From NCBI RefSeq assembly GCF_004011695.2, contig NC_082406.1, forward strand, positions 186,001-250,000: a DNA stretch of 64,000 nt, read 5' to 3'. The DNA is from Ascochyta rabiei (lineage: Eukaryota > Ascomycota > Dothideomycetes > Pleosporales > Didymellaceae). The position numbers were made by a program, and so were the translations under genes. This document shows, piece after piece, positions 22,057 to 33,957 of this stretch. The notes under the pieces were generated by a model. The model searched no databases, had not been told where the DNA came from, and saw only the letters and a list, made by a program, of their open reading frames with translations. Each line of letters begins with the position of its first letter. Within the stretch, counting starts at the first letter, position 1.

Positions 22057-23466
22057 ATGGCGACGACAGAAGAGATGGTCGCCGGCGACGGATGGATATC
22101 TGACGATTCGAGCTTTTACGGTGAGTCTCGTCCTGCATCCTGCAGCGAGCATCACGTCATTCACTGCTGAGCCGGCAGTCGCCAATACCTCAACGCACCA
22201 ACTGCTTAATTCCACCCTCACACCCTCACTCTCAACCATCACCACGCGACCCGATTGTTTGCACCCTACGACGCTGATCACAGTACAGGCGATGAAGATG
22301 AACAGGAACACCAGGAGTCGCTCAGCAACCAAGCCACACCAAAAGCATGCTGGTCATCTCACAGTAAGGACTTGAATGCTATCGTGTCGCCTGCAAAGCT
22401 GCAAGCTCGCAAAGAAGCTGCCTCTGATGTCGACGCCACACCAACCAAGAAGGCCATGCCGCTTACCACCTCAACACGTGCTAACAAGCTTCCCGGTTCC
22501 TCAGGCCTTGACAGGAAAGCTATGGAGGACGAGCGACTTGCTAGGCTAGCCAAAAGCAAGCGCAAACGCGATACTTCACCAGAAGCACCACCTCGCCGCG
22601 ATTTATTCAATCCCATGGAAGGGCAACCCTTCTCATGGCAGCTGGGTGAGACAGCGGATGCATTTGTCAAGCGAGTCCCACCATTCAGCACATCTGCGCT
22701 CACTTGCGAATGGATCTGGGCAGTAAATCCCCATCGTGACCTGCGTGACAAGTCTGCGAGCCCTCGAGGTGCTGCATTCAAGGACCGCGGGACAAAGCTG
22801 CTTGCAGACTCACTGCAGAGGCGGAATGAAATCCAAGAAAAGGGACGTCTTGGTCCAAGGAGTACAGTCACGCGAGCCTGGAATCAGGAAACTAGGGCTT
22901 TACAGCAGAGTCTGACCAAGCTCGCTGTTGAGACCGGCGTTCTTTCTGGAAAGGTGAGCTTCGGGTCGTGTTGTAAACATCCTGCGGTTCATTAACCAGT
23001 GAACACAGTGGATGTTATTCCCAAAGGCCGAAGAAGTCACACATACATGGAAGACTGTCGTCGAAGCTGTCATAACTGATCGTCTCGGTCCAACGGCCAA
23101 GGTAGCTCCTGATGATGGCAAGGATGAGCGACTGAGTAAGAACCATTGTTGTCCCCACCTTACAAGTGTGTCTGACCAAACATAGTTTGCGTCTACACCA
23201 AAGACTTCAGGGACGAGGATGACGTACTACGCGTACTCCAAGAGCTCGAAGACTTGGATCTCCTCCAGCACGGTCGAGGTATCTACTACAAGTCAGACGC
23301 CTTCACACATCTGGACCTGTACTCCGCGACTGCTAATAAATACGGTCTGCAAGCCAGTCTTTACACTAGTCAGAAGATGCTGGCTGCCGCTCAGGCGGCC
23401 CAGCTGTCCATGTCACAAAACACGGCCTCGCAGCAGGAGCGAAAAGTCCTAAAGTGCTTCTACTAA
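22057..23466 (+). CDS. DUF1917 (BLES03/C11orf68-like, eIF4E-like fold) protein
   Basis: Exons 22057-22120, 22289-22953, 23009-23135 and 23186-23466 give 378 residues with all junctions GT...AG and in phase. The N-terminal 140 residues are low-complexity. The conserved part includes SALTCEWIWAVNP, then after intron 2 GKWMLFPKAEEVTHTWKTVV, and after intron 3 CVYTKDFRDEDDVLRVLQEL with YKSDAFTHLDLYSATANKYG. This matches the DUF1917/UPF0696 family, whose structure resembles eIF4E and other cap-binding proteins. No function has been firmly shown for fungal members. Phase consistency over four exons makes the gene model strong. Confidence 0.82.
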
Positions 23467-25779
23467 TTGAGATCTGTTCCGAGCGTAGATATCGTGTAAG
23501 CTCAACATAAGCTTCGCCCTCCAGCCGGAAGCTCCGCAACCTCCTTTCATTACGCGACTTGGCGCAGGTGTTTACGGACGTCATATCATACCGCATAATG
23601 CATACGCAATGCATACACCTACATTGTATATCTTTTGCCAAATCGACAGAGCAACGCGCAGGGCGTCTTGTCATGCTTGACATACACATCAGATACGTGG
23701 ATGTTCGATTGTGACTGGCTAGAATACCTGCAAACCAACCTCTCCGCAAGCCGGATGTTAGTCGTGACTACAGACATGCCGCAACAACCGACACCTTGCC
23801 GCAGGATGTTCAAGGACGTCCAGTCCCGTCTAAGCCCTGTACTGGTAGTGGACGAACATGTTCAAATGGATTATCGAGAGCCAGCATACATTCACGTATC
23901 TGCAGGGAGTATCAAGACACCACCCGACGCGCAATCGACGCAAAAAAGTACATGTAGCCCCGCCGCCTTTGCGATTTACGACGGCGCCTACCATGCACTT
24001 CCGCCATGTTTAAGCACTCACCTTCCGTTGTCAAAGCGAATTAGTACCCCTAGCTAGCGACAAACCTGGCAGATGTTTTGGCTTTGCGCCCGACATCCAA
24101 TTCGAGGATGTTTGTGCGCATCATGTTGAGCAAAAGCGCTGTGCGGACACGCAATACCTGCGGCATATGGAAGATCTTCTTCCGACGTCGCATTGCGGAG
24201 CAGAGTCTGCAATGGCGCTACGTCAGGTTCTTCTGGTGGTGTCGACCAATGTGCCCACGGCGGCATCTGGAACACCGCAGCAAGGCACACAAAGCCGGGC
24301 TGAATGGCGCTATGATCGGTTCTATTGCGCACCACAGTCGCACTACTGGAAGACGACATGTCTGGAAGCGTGGTATTTGCAAACCATTACTCGATCATAA
24401 GAGGGTCCAGCCGTAAGTCGCCGATGATGCGAGCCACCTCACAATGTGCGCGCTGTGTATGATGACTGACAGCGGAGGTGGCCGAACATCAACGTATGCA
24501 CAGATTCGAGGCTCGAGAGTGGGTGTCGTTGAGTGCGCATTGCGCCGTTACGTACGGTCGAGGTGGTTGAGCAGCGCCGAGACTTCCAGCCTCGCAAACA
24601 GGAAACCGGCAGCGCAGCGGCATTTATGATCAACAGTCGCGAAACAGTCTTCGGCCAGGTCCGACAATGTACAGCTTCCCGTGTTGCGCCTAAACCATCG
24701 GGACGCTGTCTTGAAGACTGGCTTCGGGTTTCTCTTACTCGATGGGATCTCGCTCTATCGAGTAACAAGAAACTCGGATGCAGGCGTGTTGAGAGGTACG
24801 CGGGCTGACGGTGTGCTAGCCTCTCCGGCAACGTCGGCGTTCGCTCCGGCGAGCTCGTCGAACTGGCAACAGTCTCATTCTACACAGCAGACGTCAGTGT
24901 CGAAGACAGGAAAAATCCATGTGCGCTGGAAGAAGCTCACCTCTCTAACTTTGCCCTGCGACATCTCGAGGGCGTAGAGCTTTATTAGGAGCATGACGTT
25001 GAGCCGTTGACCCTGCGCTAGCTCCCTTGACCGTAGTGCCGATCAAGCCCTGATCCCGGAACGATACGACTCCACGCCTTATCTCACACGGCCGCCTCCG
25101 CTTGACGAAAAACGGTCATAATCTGCCTGTTTCTCGGCGCATGTCGGACTGATCTCAGTCTCTTTGCAATTCTCACATAGAGTCCAACTTGTCCAAACAG
25201 TACAATGATCGGATCAAGTTTCGCAGTGCAAATCAACGCCTCGCACGAAGCTACGGCTGAGACCGTGCTGGTCGCGCTCGCGCCGAAGAGCGGGAGCAAG
25301 TTCGAGATGCATAGCCAGGGGTGTCGATAACCTTACATATCTACCCGACTACCAATTTTGATCGAGTAAAACAGGGCGGTCTGTCGCCGCTAGACTACAG
25401 CGCCTGGCGCCATGTCTTTTCTGGGGTTCGACACTGGATCTCGAATGCCCGATTTGGCGCATAGATAAGGACGTGTACCCCAGGTTTAGGCGTTTTTGGC
25501 ATCGACGTTAGCATAGCATCTTCCAACTGTTAGACTCTTTTGTTTCTTTGAGGTCTCCAAGTCTTGTCGAAAGTCAAGCCCTCTCTTTTCGACAGCAAGG
25601 CTCAACACCACACGCACCTTATCACTGCTTATCTTTGTCTTATACGAGCATCCCACATCCCACCTTCTCTTCCCCGCGTTTGCCGAGGCCGAGCATCTAT
25701 AACTGAAGCGTTACCCTTAAGGCAAAACTGCAGACTTGCTCCATCCCCTGTACGGAATATCCACACCACAGCAGTCAAC
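23467..25779. other. Gene-poor intergenic stretch
   Basis: 2.3 kb with no recognisable gene. Frames of 100-140 codons exist on both strands (23635-24057 plus; 24439-24831 minus; 24533-24808 plus) but overlap each other and show no conserved motif. A B-box-like GGGTTCGACACTGG at about 25425 lacks a tRNA around it. The final 200 bases are probably the leader of the allantoinase gene. Confidence 0.5.
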
Positions 25780-27679
25780 ATGGCCCCTCACGCAACTTCA
25801 CCTGCACCGCAGGAGCACAGCCGGTTTTATCAGCCTATCAAGGTCATTGCTTCTTCAAGAGCAGTAGTCGATGGCCGACTCACCGAGGCAACAATTGTAA
25901 TCTCAAGCAACACTGGCAAAATCACATCTATCTTCCACTCCATCCTACCACAGTCAGACTTTCCGGAAGGCACACCATACACCGACTACTCACCCCACAT
26001 ACTCCTCCCTGGACTGGTAGACGCTCACGTACATCTGAATGAGCCCGGACGAACAGAATGGGAGGGCTTCTGGACCGGAACGCGCGCCGCCGCTTTCGGA
26101 GGTGTCACTACAGTTGTCGACATGCCGTTGAACGCTATCCCGCCAACCACCACTGTCGAAAATCTCAACATCAAGGTCGATGCCTCGAAAGGCAAGTGCT
26201 GGGTCGATGTTGGTTTCTACGGCGGAATCATCCCAGGTAACGACAAAGACCTGAAGGGTTTGGTAGACGCGGGTGTACGAGGCTTCAAGGGTTTCCTGTG
26301 TGAGAGTGGTGTATGTCGTCTTTTCCATCAACCATGATTGTGATCTGATCGCTAATGCACTACAGGTCGAGGAATTCCCCGCCGTCTCCTCTCTTGACAT
26401 TGAGAAGGCTTTGCTGGAACTGAAGGACTCAGCCACAACACTGATGTTCCACGCCGAGATGATCCCTCCAGTCGCAGATTCTGTCGGTGACGACGTCCAG
26501 CGCGCCAACCCTCCTCTCGCCCCCAAGGGCCCCCTCACAGCTTACTCTACCTTCCTCGCCTCGCGTCCGCCTGCCTTTGAAACATACGCTGTAGCCGAGA
26601 TCCTTTCGCTGGCCCACCTTGCACCCGAGCTGCAACTCCACATCGTACATCTGTCGGCGGTGGAGGCCATTCCGATGCTTCGCGAAGCGCGCGCAAAGGG
26701 CGTAAAGATTACAGCGGAGACGTGTTTCCACTACCTCGCTCTCGCCGCAGAGCGCATCGAAGAGGGCGACACGCGCCACAAGTGCTGCCCTCCGATCCGG
26801 TCACAAGCAAACCAAGACGGGCTGTGGGAAGAACTGCTCCAAGACCAGGCCGACGGCGTCCTCCAAACCGTCGTCTCGGACCACTCCCCTTGCACGCCGG
26901 AAATCAAGCTCCTGCCGCCTCATCTTGCGCCCAGGAAGCACTCGACCAAGACGCTCAACCACGACCAGGACTGCGAGTCTGTATCCGACGAGGGACCGGA
27001 GACGCCGATGGAAGGACCCGAGGAGAAGGGCGATTTCTTCGGTGCCTGGGGCGGCATCTCCTCCGTCGGACTCGGACTACCGATTCTGTGGACCGAGGGG
27101 CTGAAACGCGACGACAAGTTCAGCGTCGAGGAGATTGTGCGGTGGTGCTGCAAGAACACAGCCAAGCAGGTGGGGCTGGAGCACTTCAAGGGCGATTTGG
27201 GCGTCGGATTCGACGCAGACATTGTCGTCTTCGACGAGACGGCCGAGTTCTTGGTACGTCTTCTTTACTTTCTTTCTTTCCTTTCTTTTCTTTCTTTCCT
27301 TTCTTTCCTTTCTTTCCTTTCTTTCCTTTCTTTCCTTTCTTTCCTTTCTTTCCTTTCTTTCCTTTCTTTCCTTTCTTTCCTTTCTTTCCTTTCTTTCCTT
27401 TCTTTCCTTTCTTTCCTTTCTTTCCTTTCTTTCCTTTCCTTTCCCTCTTCTCTTCTCTCCGCATCTCGAGAACTCCCCCCAAAAACTAACAACCCCCAGG
27501 TGGAGCCCAGCACCATGCTCTTCCGCAACAAAGTGTCGCCCTACGAGAACAAGACGCTCAAAGGCGTCGTCAAGGAGACGTTCCTGCGCGGCCAGAAGAT
27601 CTTCTCCCGCGAGGACGGCTTCCAGAAGAGCGGTCCCAGCGGGAAGACACTGCTCGAGCCGCGGACGGCGAGGGTGTGA
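25780..27679 (+). CDS. DAL1: Allantoinase, three exons
   Basis: Exons 25780-26310, 26366-27253 and 27500-27679 give 532 residues. LPGLVDAHVHLNEPGRTEWEG carries the metal-binding His83 and His85 of the amidohydrolase fold; GVRGFKGFLCESG holds the Lys that is carboxylated in related enzymes; MFHAEM and LHIVHLSAVEAIPM hold further ligand histidines; VVSDHSPCTPEIK holds the catalytic Asp. The enzyme opens the hydantoin ring of allantoin to allantoate in purine nitrogen use. The stretch from KLLPPHLAPRKHS to GDFFGAWGGISS includes an acidic insert of about 30 residues. Intron 2 (246 nt) is mostly a CTTTCTTTC minisatellite and is a multiple of three with no stop. A family-like C-terminus (STMLFRNKVSPYENKTLKGV) in exon 3 shows the intron is normally removed. 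Confidence 0.93.
27262..27448. repeat. CTTTCTTTC 9-bp minisatellite in allantoinase intron 2
   Basis: Nearly pure pyrimidine strand with roughly 16-19 consecutive copies of a 9-bp unit, core about 27290-27440. It sits between the 5' splice site GTACGT at 27254 and the 3' splice site CCCCCAG ending at 27499. Because the unit is 9 bp, every frame on both strands remains open, which creates long artificial ORFs there. Confidence 0.97.
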
Positions 27680-28255
27680 GGTTCTGGGCGTCTGTTGGTG
27701 AGGTTGAAGGGGAAGGGAAGGCAAGGGAAGGCAAGGGCAAGGGGACTGTGGTGCGGACCATGGGGGCATGGGGTTATGATTGCATATACGGCGTTGGCAT
27801 AGAGGCGTTTAGCATGCTTGGATCTGGGCAATGAGGGACTTGTCAAAGCAAGTAACGAGGATCGTATATCTAGTTCATGAATCATGGGAAATCGGCTGGT
27901 ATTCTCGTGCGGAGATGCTTTGGCTTTCAAGCCCCGTCGTTACGAACATAGCTTGGACCCATCAACAAGCGGTTGGAAAAATGGAGCCAATCGTTCTCAA
28001 CGTCGACATGTCAAGGGTTCCTAGGGTGGAAGACTTGGTTCGTGGATGGCGGGCAGACGCGTGCGTTAGTGACCGCCAGTCTGTGCTGCGCACCAACGTC
28101 GAAACATCACTGAGATGGGCACAGACAAAGGGCGGTGGTTTGTAAAGTCTGATCCTTGATTGATTCTATATGCGCGACATAGGGTGGTGCCTTTTCAGAC
28201 CTCCCATGATTGGCCTGATGTGGCAGCTCGGATCGATGGTGGCGGGGCGAGGCGC
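27680..28255. other. Intergenic between convergent allantoinase and ubiquitin-S27a genes
   Basis: 576 bp between two 3' ends. A plus-strand 104-codon frame (27831-28145) has no recognisable features. Confidence 0.5.
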
Positions 28256-28772
<517 letters not shown>

Positions 28773-29499
28773 GGCGGCCTGCGGAGGTTAGTAGAGAAGG
28801 AAGGAGGGCGCGCAGGCGTGGGCGCAGTAGATGTGCGGCTGCTTACCTAGACAAGCGGGTTGTCTTCCTCAGTCGGTGCAGAAAAGGTTGCTGGGGGAAA
28901 TTCTCTGGATAAGGCGAGGCGTTTTAGCAACTGTGGGCTACGTTACTAAGCGAGCCGAAAGTGGCTGGTGTGGCGGCAAAACTGGGAAGGAGCGATCGGT
29001 GGGTGGGTCCCGGCGTGGCGCCAGCGTTGCTGGGTAACCGCGCGCAGATGTTTGTGTTGACGGGCTGGCGGAAGACGTCCTAGACACCGTCCGTCATCTC
29101 CACCTCGCCGCGCAGATACATCCAACCTCGCGAATCCACATCCTCGCCCGCATCTCATCCCCACAGCCTCTAGCGCATCCATTGCCTGGTTGCCTTTCTC
29201 TGGCCGCACATCGCCAGCACCTGCCGCGCTCTCCACCTGTCTGCATAGGCTTCGGCCGCTGACACTCACACTGACACTCGCTCTTACACTTACACTTACG
29301 TGACGCAGGCTCTGGGAGACTGCACTGTACTGAGGATACCGTAAGGAGACCAACCGCCCGGCGGAGCGCCGCTTGTATTTGCGTGAGGTAGGCTGGACAC
29401 CCGTTGCTCGGATGAAGACTGGCTCACACGCATCAGTATCGGACAACAAAGGACACCCGTCCTCGGACAACAAACACCGGACTCGACGAGCATAGCAAA
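28773..29499. promoter_or_regulatory. Divergent spacer between ubiquitin-S27a and Swi5-like genes
   Basis: 727 bp between opposite start codons. It includes a run of CACTTACACTTACG-type repeats at about 29265-29302 and a C-rich leader before the zinc-finger gene. Promoters for both genes are expected here. Confidence 0.4.
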
Positions 29500-31509
29500 A
29501 TGCTGTCCACCAATTCACCCCAGGGCATCTCCCGCCGACGAATGCAGCACAGGCGCCAACTCTCGACACCAAACGCATTCGAGATGCCCAGCGTACGACA
29601 CAGCCCTGTCAGCCAACAGCAACGGCGGCACAACCGGTCAGGCATGAGCCTGGATCTCCGAGGCCTCAACCTCGAGTCGATCCACGCACCCAGCCCCGGT
29701 CCCTACCAGCAGGAGCACAGTGCCGTAAGTTTTACTAACCATCTAGGACAACCACCACAGCAAACTATGCAAGTAGCGCAATCGCACAGCCAGCCCCAGC
29801 CGGGCCCCCGGGAGGCCTTCCTACACTCCCCAGTACAGTTATCTCCCAGGTGCAGATCACCGCGGACACCTCTCTACGCTTCCCGTCCGCAGTCTCCCCA
29901 GCAGCAGCCTCAATCACCTAACAGACCCCCTACTGAACAACAGTTGAAAGACCTCCACGAGCACATCCAGTCCGTCTATGGCTCATGTGGACAGGTTTTC
30001 ATCAACATTCTCCCCACACCTGCACCAGCAGCAACACAAGCAGTCATCCCAGAAAAGCCCGCACAACTGCCGAGTCACCAGTCCTTTGGCATGGCTCCTC
30101 ATCCCACAAACTTCAACGAGGTTGCAGACATCAACCTTCAGCCAACATCGCGTGCCATGACTTTCGACTTCGAGAACCCAGACGCAGACAATGGATACGA
30201 CTCTTCAGGGTACTACACCTCCGATGTCTCGCCGTCACCGCAAGCCTCGCCGCGCATGAGGATGTCACAGCCTTTCCTCCAGGGCATTGCAGAGGACCCG
30301 TCTCAGGAGACGCCGTTCTCGCACCCTCCAACACTACTCCCTGCTTTGGACCCCCACATGTCGTCACAGGGCATGTCCAACGGCCTCTCGCTTCCCGTCA
30401 GCCCTTTTGAAGAAGCGCCAATGTACACAGATCTCGAGATTGATGCAAGCCTCGAGTACACCGGCATCGCTCCCGAGGAAGTGCAGCGATACATCAGCGA
30501 GCAGGACCCCAAGACAAACAAATGGATGTGCCTGTACCAAGACTGCGGTAAAGTCTTCGGCAGGAGGGAAAACATTCGCTCCCACGTCCAAACACATCTC
30601 GGCGATAGGCAATACAAGTGCAACGGATGCGGCAAGTGCTTTGTGCGACAACACGACCTGAAGCGCCATGCAAAAATTCACACAGGAAACAAGCCATACA
30701 AGTGCCCCTGCGGTGCCGGCTTTGCGCGACAAGACGCACTTACACGGCACCGACAGCGTGGCATGTGTGTTGGTGGATTCGCCGACGCAGTGCGACGACA
30801 GGCCAAGCGTGGCAGGCCGAAGAAGCATCGTCCGGAGATGGAGGAGCGTGTAGAAAAAGCAAGCAGGACTCGACGTGCTCTTGTCTCTGCCTCTTCCTCC
30901 GTCTCTGCAAGCTCACCCTGCTCCGATACTCGATCGCCATACGAGCCGTATGAGTCGACACAGTCGCAATTGCATTCCGAAACAGGAAGCTTCAACGAGC
31001 CAACGAGCGCACCAACAGATCCATTCAGGTATGTAGTTTGCTGTTGTATGTCGACGTGCTCCCGCTAATCTCATCCCAGCTTCGAGCCCCAATCTAGCCC
31101 GTACCATGAAGAGACGAACGAGGCAAGCTTCACGCTCACCACATCTTACGCCGGCGAGGTTGCATCCATGAACCTCCTCCAACAGCTATCCGACGAGCCA
31201 GCACAAACACCTCCCCTGTCACCAGCTGATTACCGCCCTCGTTCGCGCGAATCGACACGCGACCGCAAACAATCATTCCAGCCGAGCCCTTTGAAGGTTT
31301 CAGATTCGCCATCGCGGTCCTCAGTCCAGTCGCAACAGTTCACAACACCGCCCACATCGCCGGTCGAACCAAAGGACGAACTAGAAGACCTCTTCGACAT
31401 TCGACCTGAGCCTTCGTTTTCGCAGTTCGACCTCGAGATGAGAGCCATGAGCGACTTCACAGCCGGTGACTCGAACTCATACGACTTTCTAGACTTCGCT
31501 GCTGTATAA
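29500..31509 (+). CDS. C2H2 zinc-finger transcription factor, Swi5/Ace2 type
   Basis: The main exon 29500-31028 and last exon 31080-31509 (51 nt intron, TTCAG/GTATGT...CCCAG/C) give 652 residues. Three adjacent fingers lie at about residues 342-428. The first has CLYQDCGKVFGRRENIRSHV, the second CNGCGKCFVRQHDLKRHAKI, the third CPCGAGFARQDALTRHRQRG with an atypical Cys spacing and a final Cys in MCVGGF. This arrangement, NIRSHxQTH then HDLxRHxxxH then CPCG, is the Swi5/Ace2 pattern, which activates late-M/early-G1 and cell-separation genes in yeast. Long Gln/Ser/Pro-rich flanks and an acidic C-terminus (DELEDLFDIRPEP) may be activation regions. A GTAAGT...ACTAAC...CACAG segment at 29725-29760 may be a 36 nt in-frame intron; if spliced, the protein is 640 residues. 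Confidence 0.9.
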
Positions 31510-33317
31510 TGCCGCGACACTGGACATTTGGGAGAGGCTGTATCGATACATTAAGATTCACGAACGTAATGATTGGCGTTCTTGTAATCTTGGGAAAACT
31601 TCTGAATAGCGTGTTTTGGATTTGAGCGGGCTCGTTATGCTTTCGCAGCAAACACTGTATGTGCATCTGTTCAAGATTGAATTTGTTCTTGGTACTTCGT
31701 AATAGGGACCGCGCAGCTATGCTGTTGCGATGATGGCGTTTCGGACCTGGGTTTGTCTTGCTTCACTTCATGAAGAGTTTGTACCGCAAGGTAGACGGCT
31801 CTTTGGTCATTCTTTACAAGGCTATTGTGAGCGCACTTGCGTACATGGCATAGCAATCGATATACTGTCAAGGACAGGATTCCACTCGCTACATCCTGTT
31901 TGGTTTCCATGCCCACTCTGATGTTCTGGATTACAGCTTCCGGTGGTGAAAGCAAAACCTGTCTATCACCTCACTTCTCACCCTGCCTTCTATCCCAGCA
32001 AACCCAGCTGTGCCGTCCATCTCGTCAGCACAGCACAACCGACACCACTATGTCGTCCTCAATTCACGCTCCCACACAGCCCACAGCTACGAACCCACAA
32101 CGCCACACCGCTATCCCCTCCCACTCCCACTTCATCCCCACACACAGCCACACCGCCCACCGCCGCCGCTCACGCAACTCTCCCCACAAACGCACCCGCT
32201 CACCGGCTTCCATAATGCCATCAACCACGTCCGCAAAACCCACCATCGCGCCCGCTAAATCACCCTCTCCCCCCCTTCCTCTTATCCATCCACGCACTGC
32301 TAGGCCTCGCAGCCGAGCTGCAAAAACCGGGCGCCCTGCCGCGGCCGCGTGAGGTGGGTTGCGCTCTAGTCGCTGCGGTGTGTATCGGGGTCATTGTGTC
32401 CAGTGTGGTTGCGCTGGGACGGGGGGGGCTGGGTCGCTGCTGGGAGGGAGGGAGGGTCAAGGAGTGTGTGATGGTGGAGAAGCTGCGGGAGGGGAAGGGG
32501 AAGGGGAAGGGGAAGGAGAAGGAGAAGGAGAAGGAGAAGGAGAGAGAGCACGCGACAGTGCTGGTGTGTGATTTCGCGAAAAGGGAATACGACGATGAGG
32601 CGAGCTAGGGCCGTCCAGCAGACACAGGCGCCGAGCGACCCAGAGCAGATCGCGGGTGCTACACCACCACCACCGCAGCAACCTCAGCAACCACTCGCCG
32701 CCGACGCGCCGTGCGAGCAGGCTGGGGTCCTGCATTCGCTTCTCTACACCGCACCACCGCCGTCGCCGCACGGTCGGGAATACACGTACCCGTTCCATTC
32801 CACCCACTCCCCGCTTCCAGTCACCACCCACGCCTCCGGCCTCCTCGGCCCCTCGCCCTCACCCTCGCCCTCGCTCTCGCCCATGCCACCACGCCGCGTT
32901 GCTGCTGCTGCTGCTGCTACCGCAGGAGAATGAGAGCACTTCACAGGCTAGGGGTTCTACAAGGACCAGCAGAAGCTGAAAGCGGTGGGGAAGTGGTCGG
33001 CTCTGGGTCCGAGGAGTGGTGTGTCGTTTGAGGAGGTGTTGGGCGGGGTTGTGGAGAGGGAGGAGGTGCGGATTCGTGGTGGAGAGGGAGAGGAGGGGGA
33101 GGAATAGGGGCTTGGGGTAGATTCAGTGAATTGGAAAAGGGTGAGCGGGTTGGGGTAGTGTTGTGTGTGTGTGAATGGCATTGATAGGATTGGCAGAATT
33201 GCTTGCTGGGGTACTGGCTTCGATGCGCGCCAGATTCAATGGATACAGCTTTGCGCTCGTTGATCTCGTGTCTCGTGGAGCTGTTAGATAAACGCATCTC
33301 CATCGCCGTCTCTTGCT
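31510..33317. other. Low-complexity intergenic stretch with possible broken coding pieces
   Basis: 1.8 kb dominated by Pro/His/Ser-coding or Gly/Lys-coding simple sequence on both strands. One piece could encode a membrane-anchored protein (plus, about 32280-32608): FLLSIHALLGLAAELQKPG, then a hydrophobic stretch CALVAAVCIGVIVSSVVALG, then a Lys/Glu repeat. A second piece at about 32955-33105 reads FYKDQQKLKAVGKWSALG and ends in an acidic tail, but a TAG lies just before it. I could not join these into a gene. Confidence 0.4.
32488..32547. repeat. AAGGGG/AAGGAG hexamer array
   Basis: About ten purine hexamer units; on the plus strand they read Lys-Gly then Lys-Glu repeats. Lies in the low-complexity region. 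Confidence 0.85.
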
Positions 33318-33668
33318 TCAAATCCTCTTCCTTGTTGCACCCGCACCTGTGCCGTTGATCTTCCTCGTCCCGGCGGCCTTTTTCCCTGGCTTGCCTTTGA
33401 CGTCGCCCACCAATTTCTCTGCAGTTCCAACAACCTTGTCCTTCGCCTTCTCCGTGGGTGTACGCCTCTTCTTGACAATCTTGGTTCTTGGTCCTGTTGT
33501 GGTGGCCGTGAGTTTTGGCTTCGCAACGCGTCCAGCAGTCGTGTTCGCGCGGGGCTTAGACGTATTGGCTGTGGTGGTAGTACGCTTCTTGGGTGCAACA
33601 ACGTCCTCAATTTGTTGCACGATACGCGGCTTGCTGTTGCCGGTGCTGGCGCGAGTTGAGGCTGGCAT
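33318..33668 (-). CDS. Small basic Lys/Thr-rich protein, unknown function
   Basis: A single coding exon of 116 residues from the ATG at 33668. It is rich in Lys, Thr, Arg and Ala and has no hydrophobic core. The C-terminal part (AKDKVVGTAEKLVGDVKGKP then GKKAAGTRKINGTG) resembles a motif in small conserved filamentous-ascomycete proteins; no function is known to me. The composition could suit nucleic-acid binding. A likely 5' leader intron (33957-33702; GTAAGT...CCCTAG on the minus strand) ends 33 nt before the ATG. The protein is short and compositionally biased, so the call relies on the Kozak context, the intron and the C-terminal motif. Confidence 0.6.
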   Translation of the reverse strand: MPASTRASTGNSKPRIVQQIEDVVAPKKRTTTTANTSKPRANTTAGRVAKPKLTATTTGPRTKIVKKRRTPTEKAKDKVVGTAEKLVGDVKGKPGKKAAGTRKINGTGAGATRKRI

Positions 33669-33701
33669 AGTGTCGGTAGTGGCGTGAGTCTGCTGATCAA
33701 G

Positions 33702-33957
33702 CTAGGGAGGCTGGGTCAGGTGTGGTGCACGGCGGATTGTAGCGGAAGATCATGAGAGAAGGATAGATAAGGTCAAGAATGACAGGAAACGAAGAGGGGA
33801 ACCTTGACAAGAGAGCAAAACCAGAGCCAGCTGAGGTGTGCCGCCTTGGAATTTCGAGGCAGGACGTCGCGCGAAGCTCGAGCTGATAAGAAGACGCATC
33901 AAACGAAACTGTGAACGGAAACCACAAACTTCAAGCGAAGACATGGGCGCGACTTAC
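33702..33957 (-). other. Probable 5' leader intron of the small basic protein gene
   Basis: Minus-strand donor GAAG/GTAAGTC and acceptor CCTCCCTAG/CTTG bound 256 nt just upstream of the ATG at 33668. No coding frame crosses it, so it would be untranslated. Confidence 0.5.

Noticed and set aside
25420..25440. B-box-like GGGTTCGACACTGG
   Set aside because: No acceptor, D or anticodon stems can be built around it, so not a tRNA.
26920..27769. Long open frames on both strands through the allantoinase 3' part, with Lys-Glu-Arg or Phe-Pro repeats
   Set aside because: They exist only because a 9-bp repeat without stop codons keeps all frames open; no family-like sequence on the minus strand.
29725..29746. 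22-nt intron reading (GTAAGT...CTAG) in the Swi5-like gene
   Set aside because: Too short for known fungal introns and its removal would shift the frame to an early stop.
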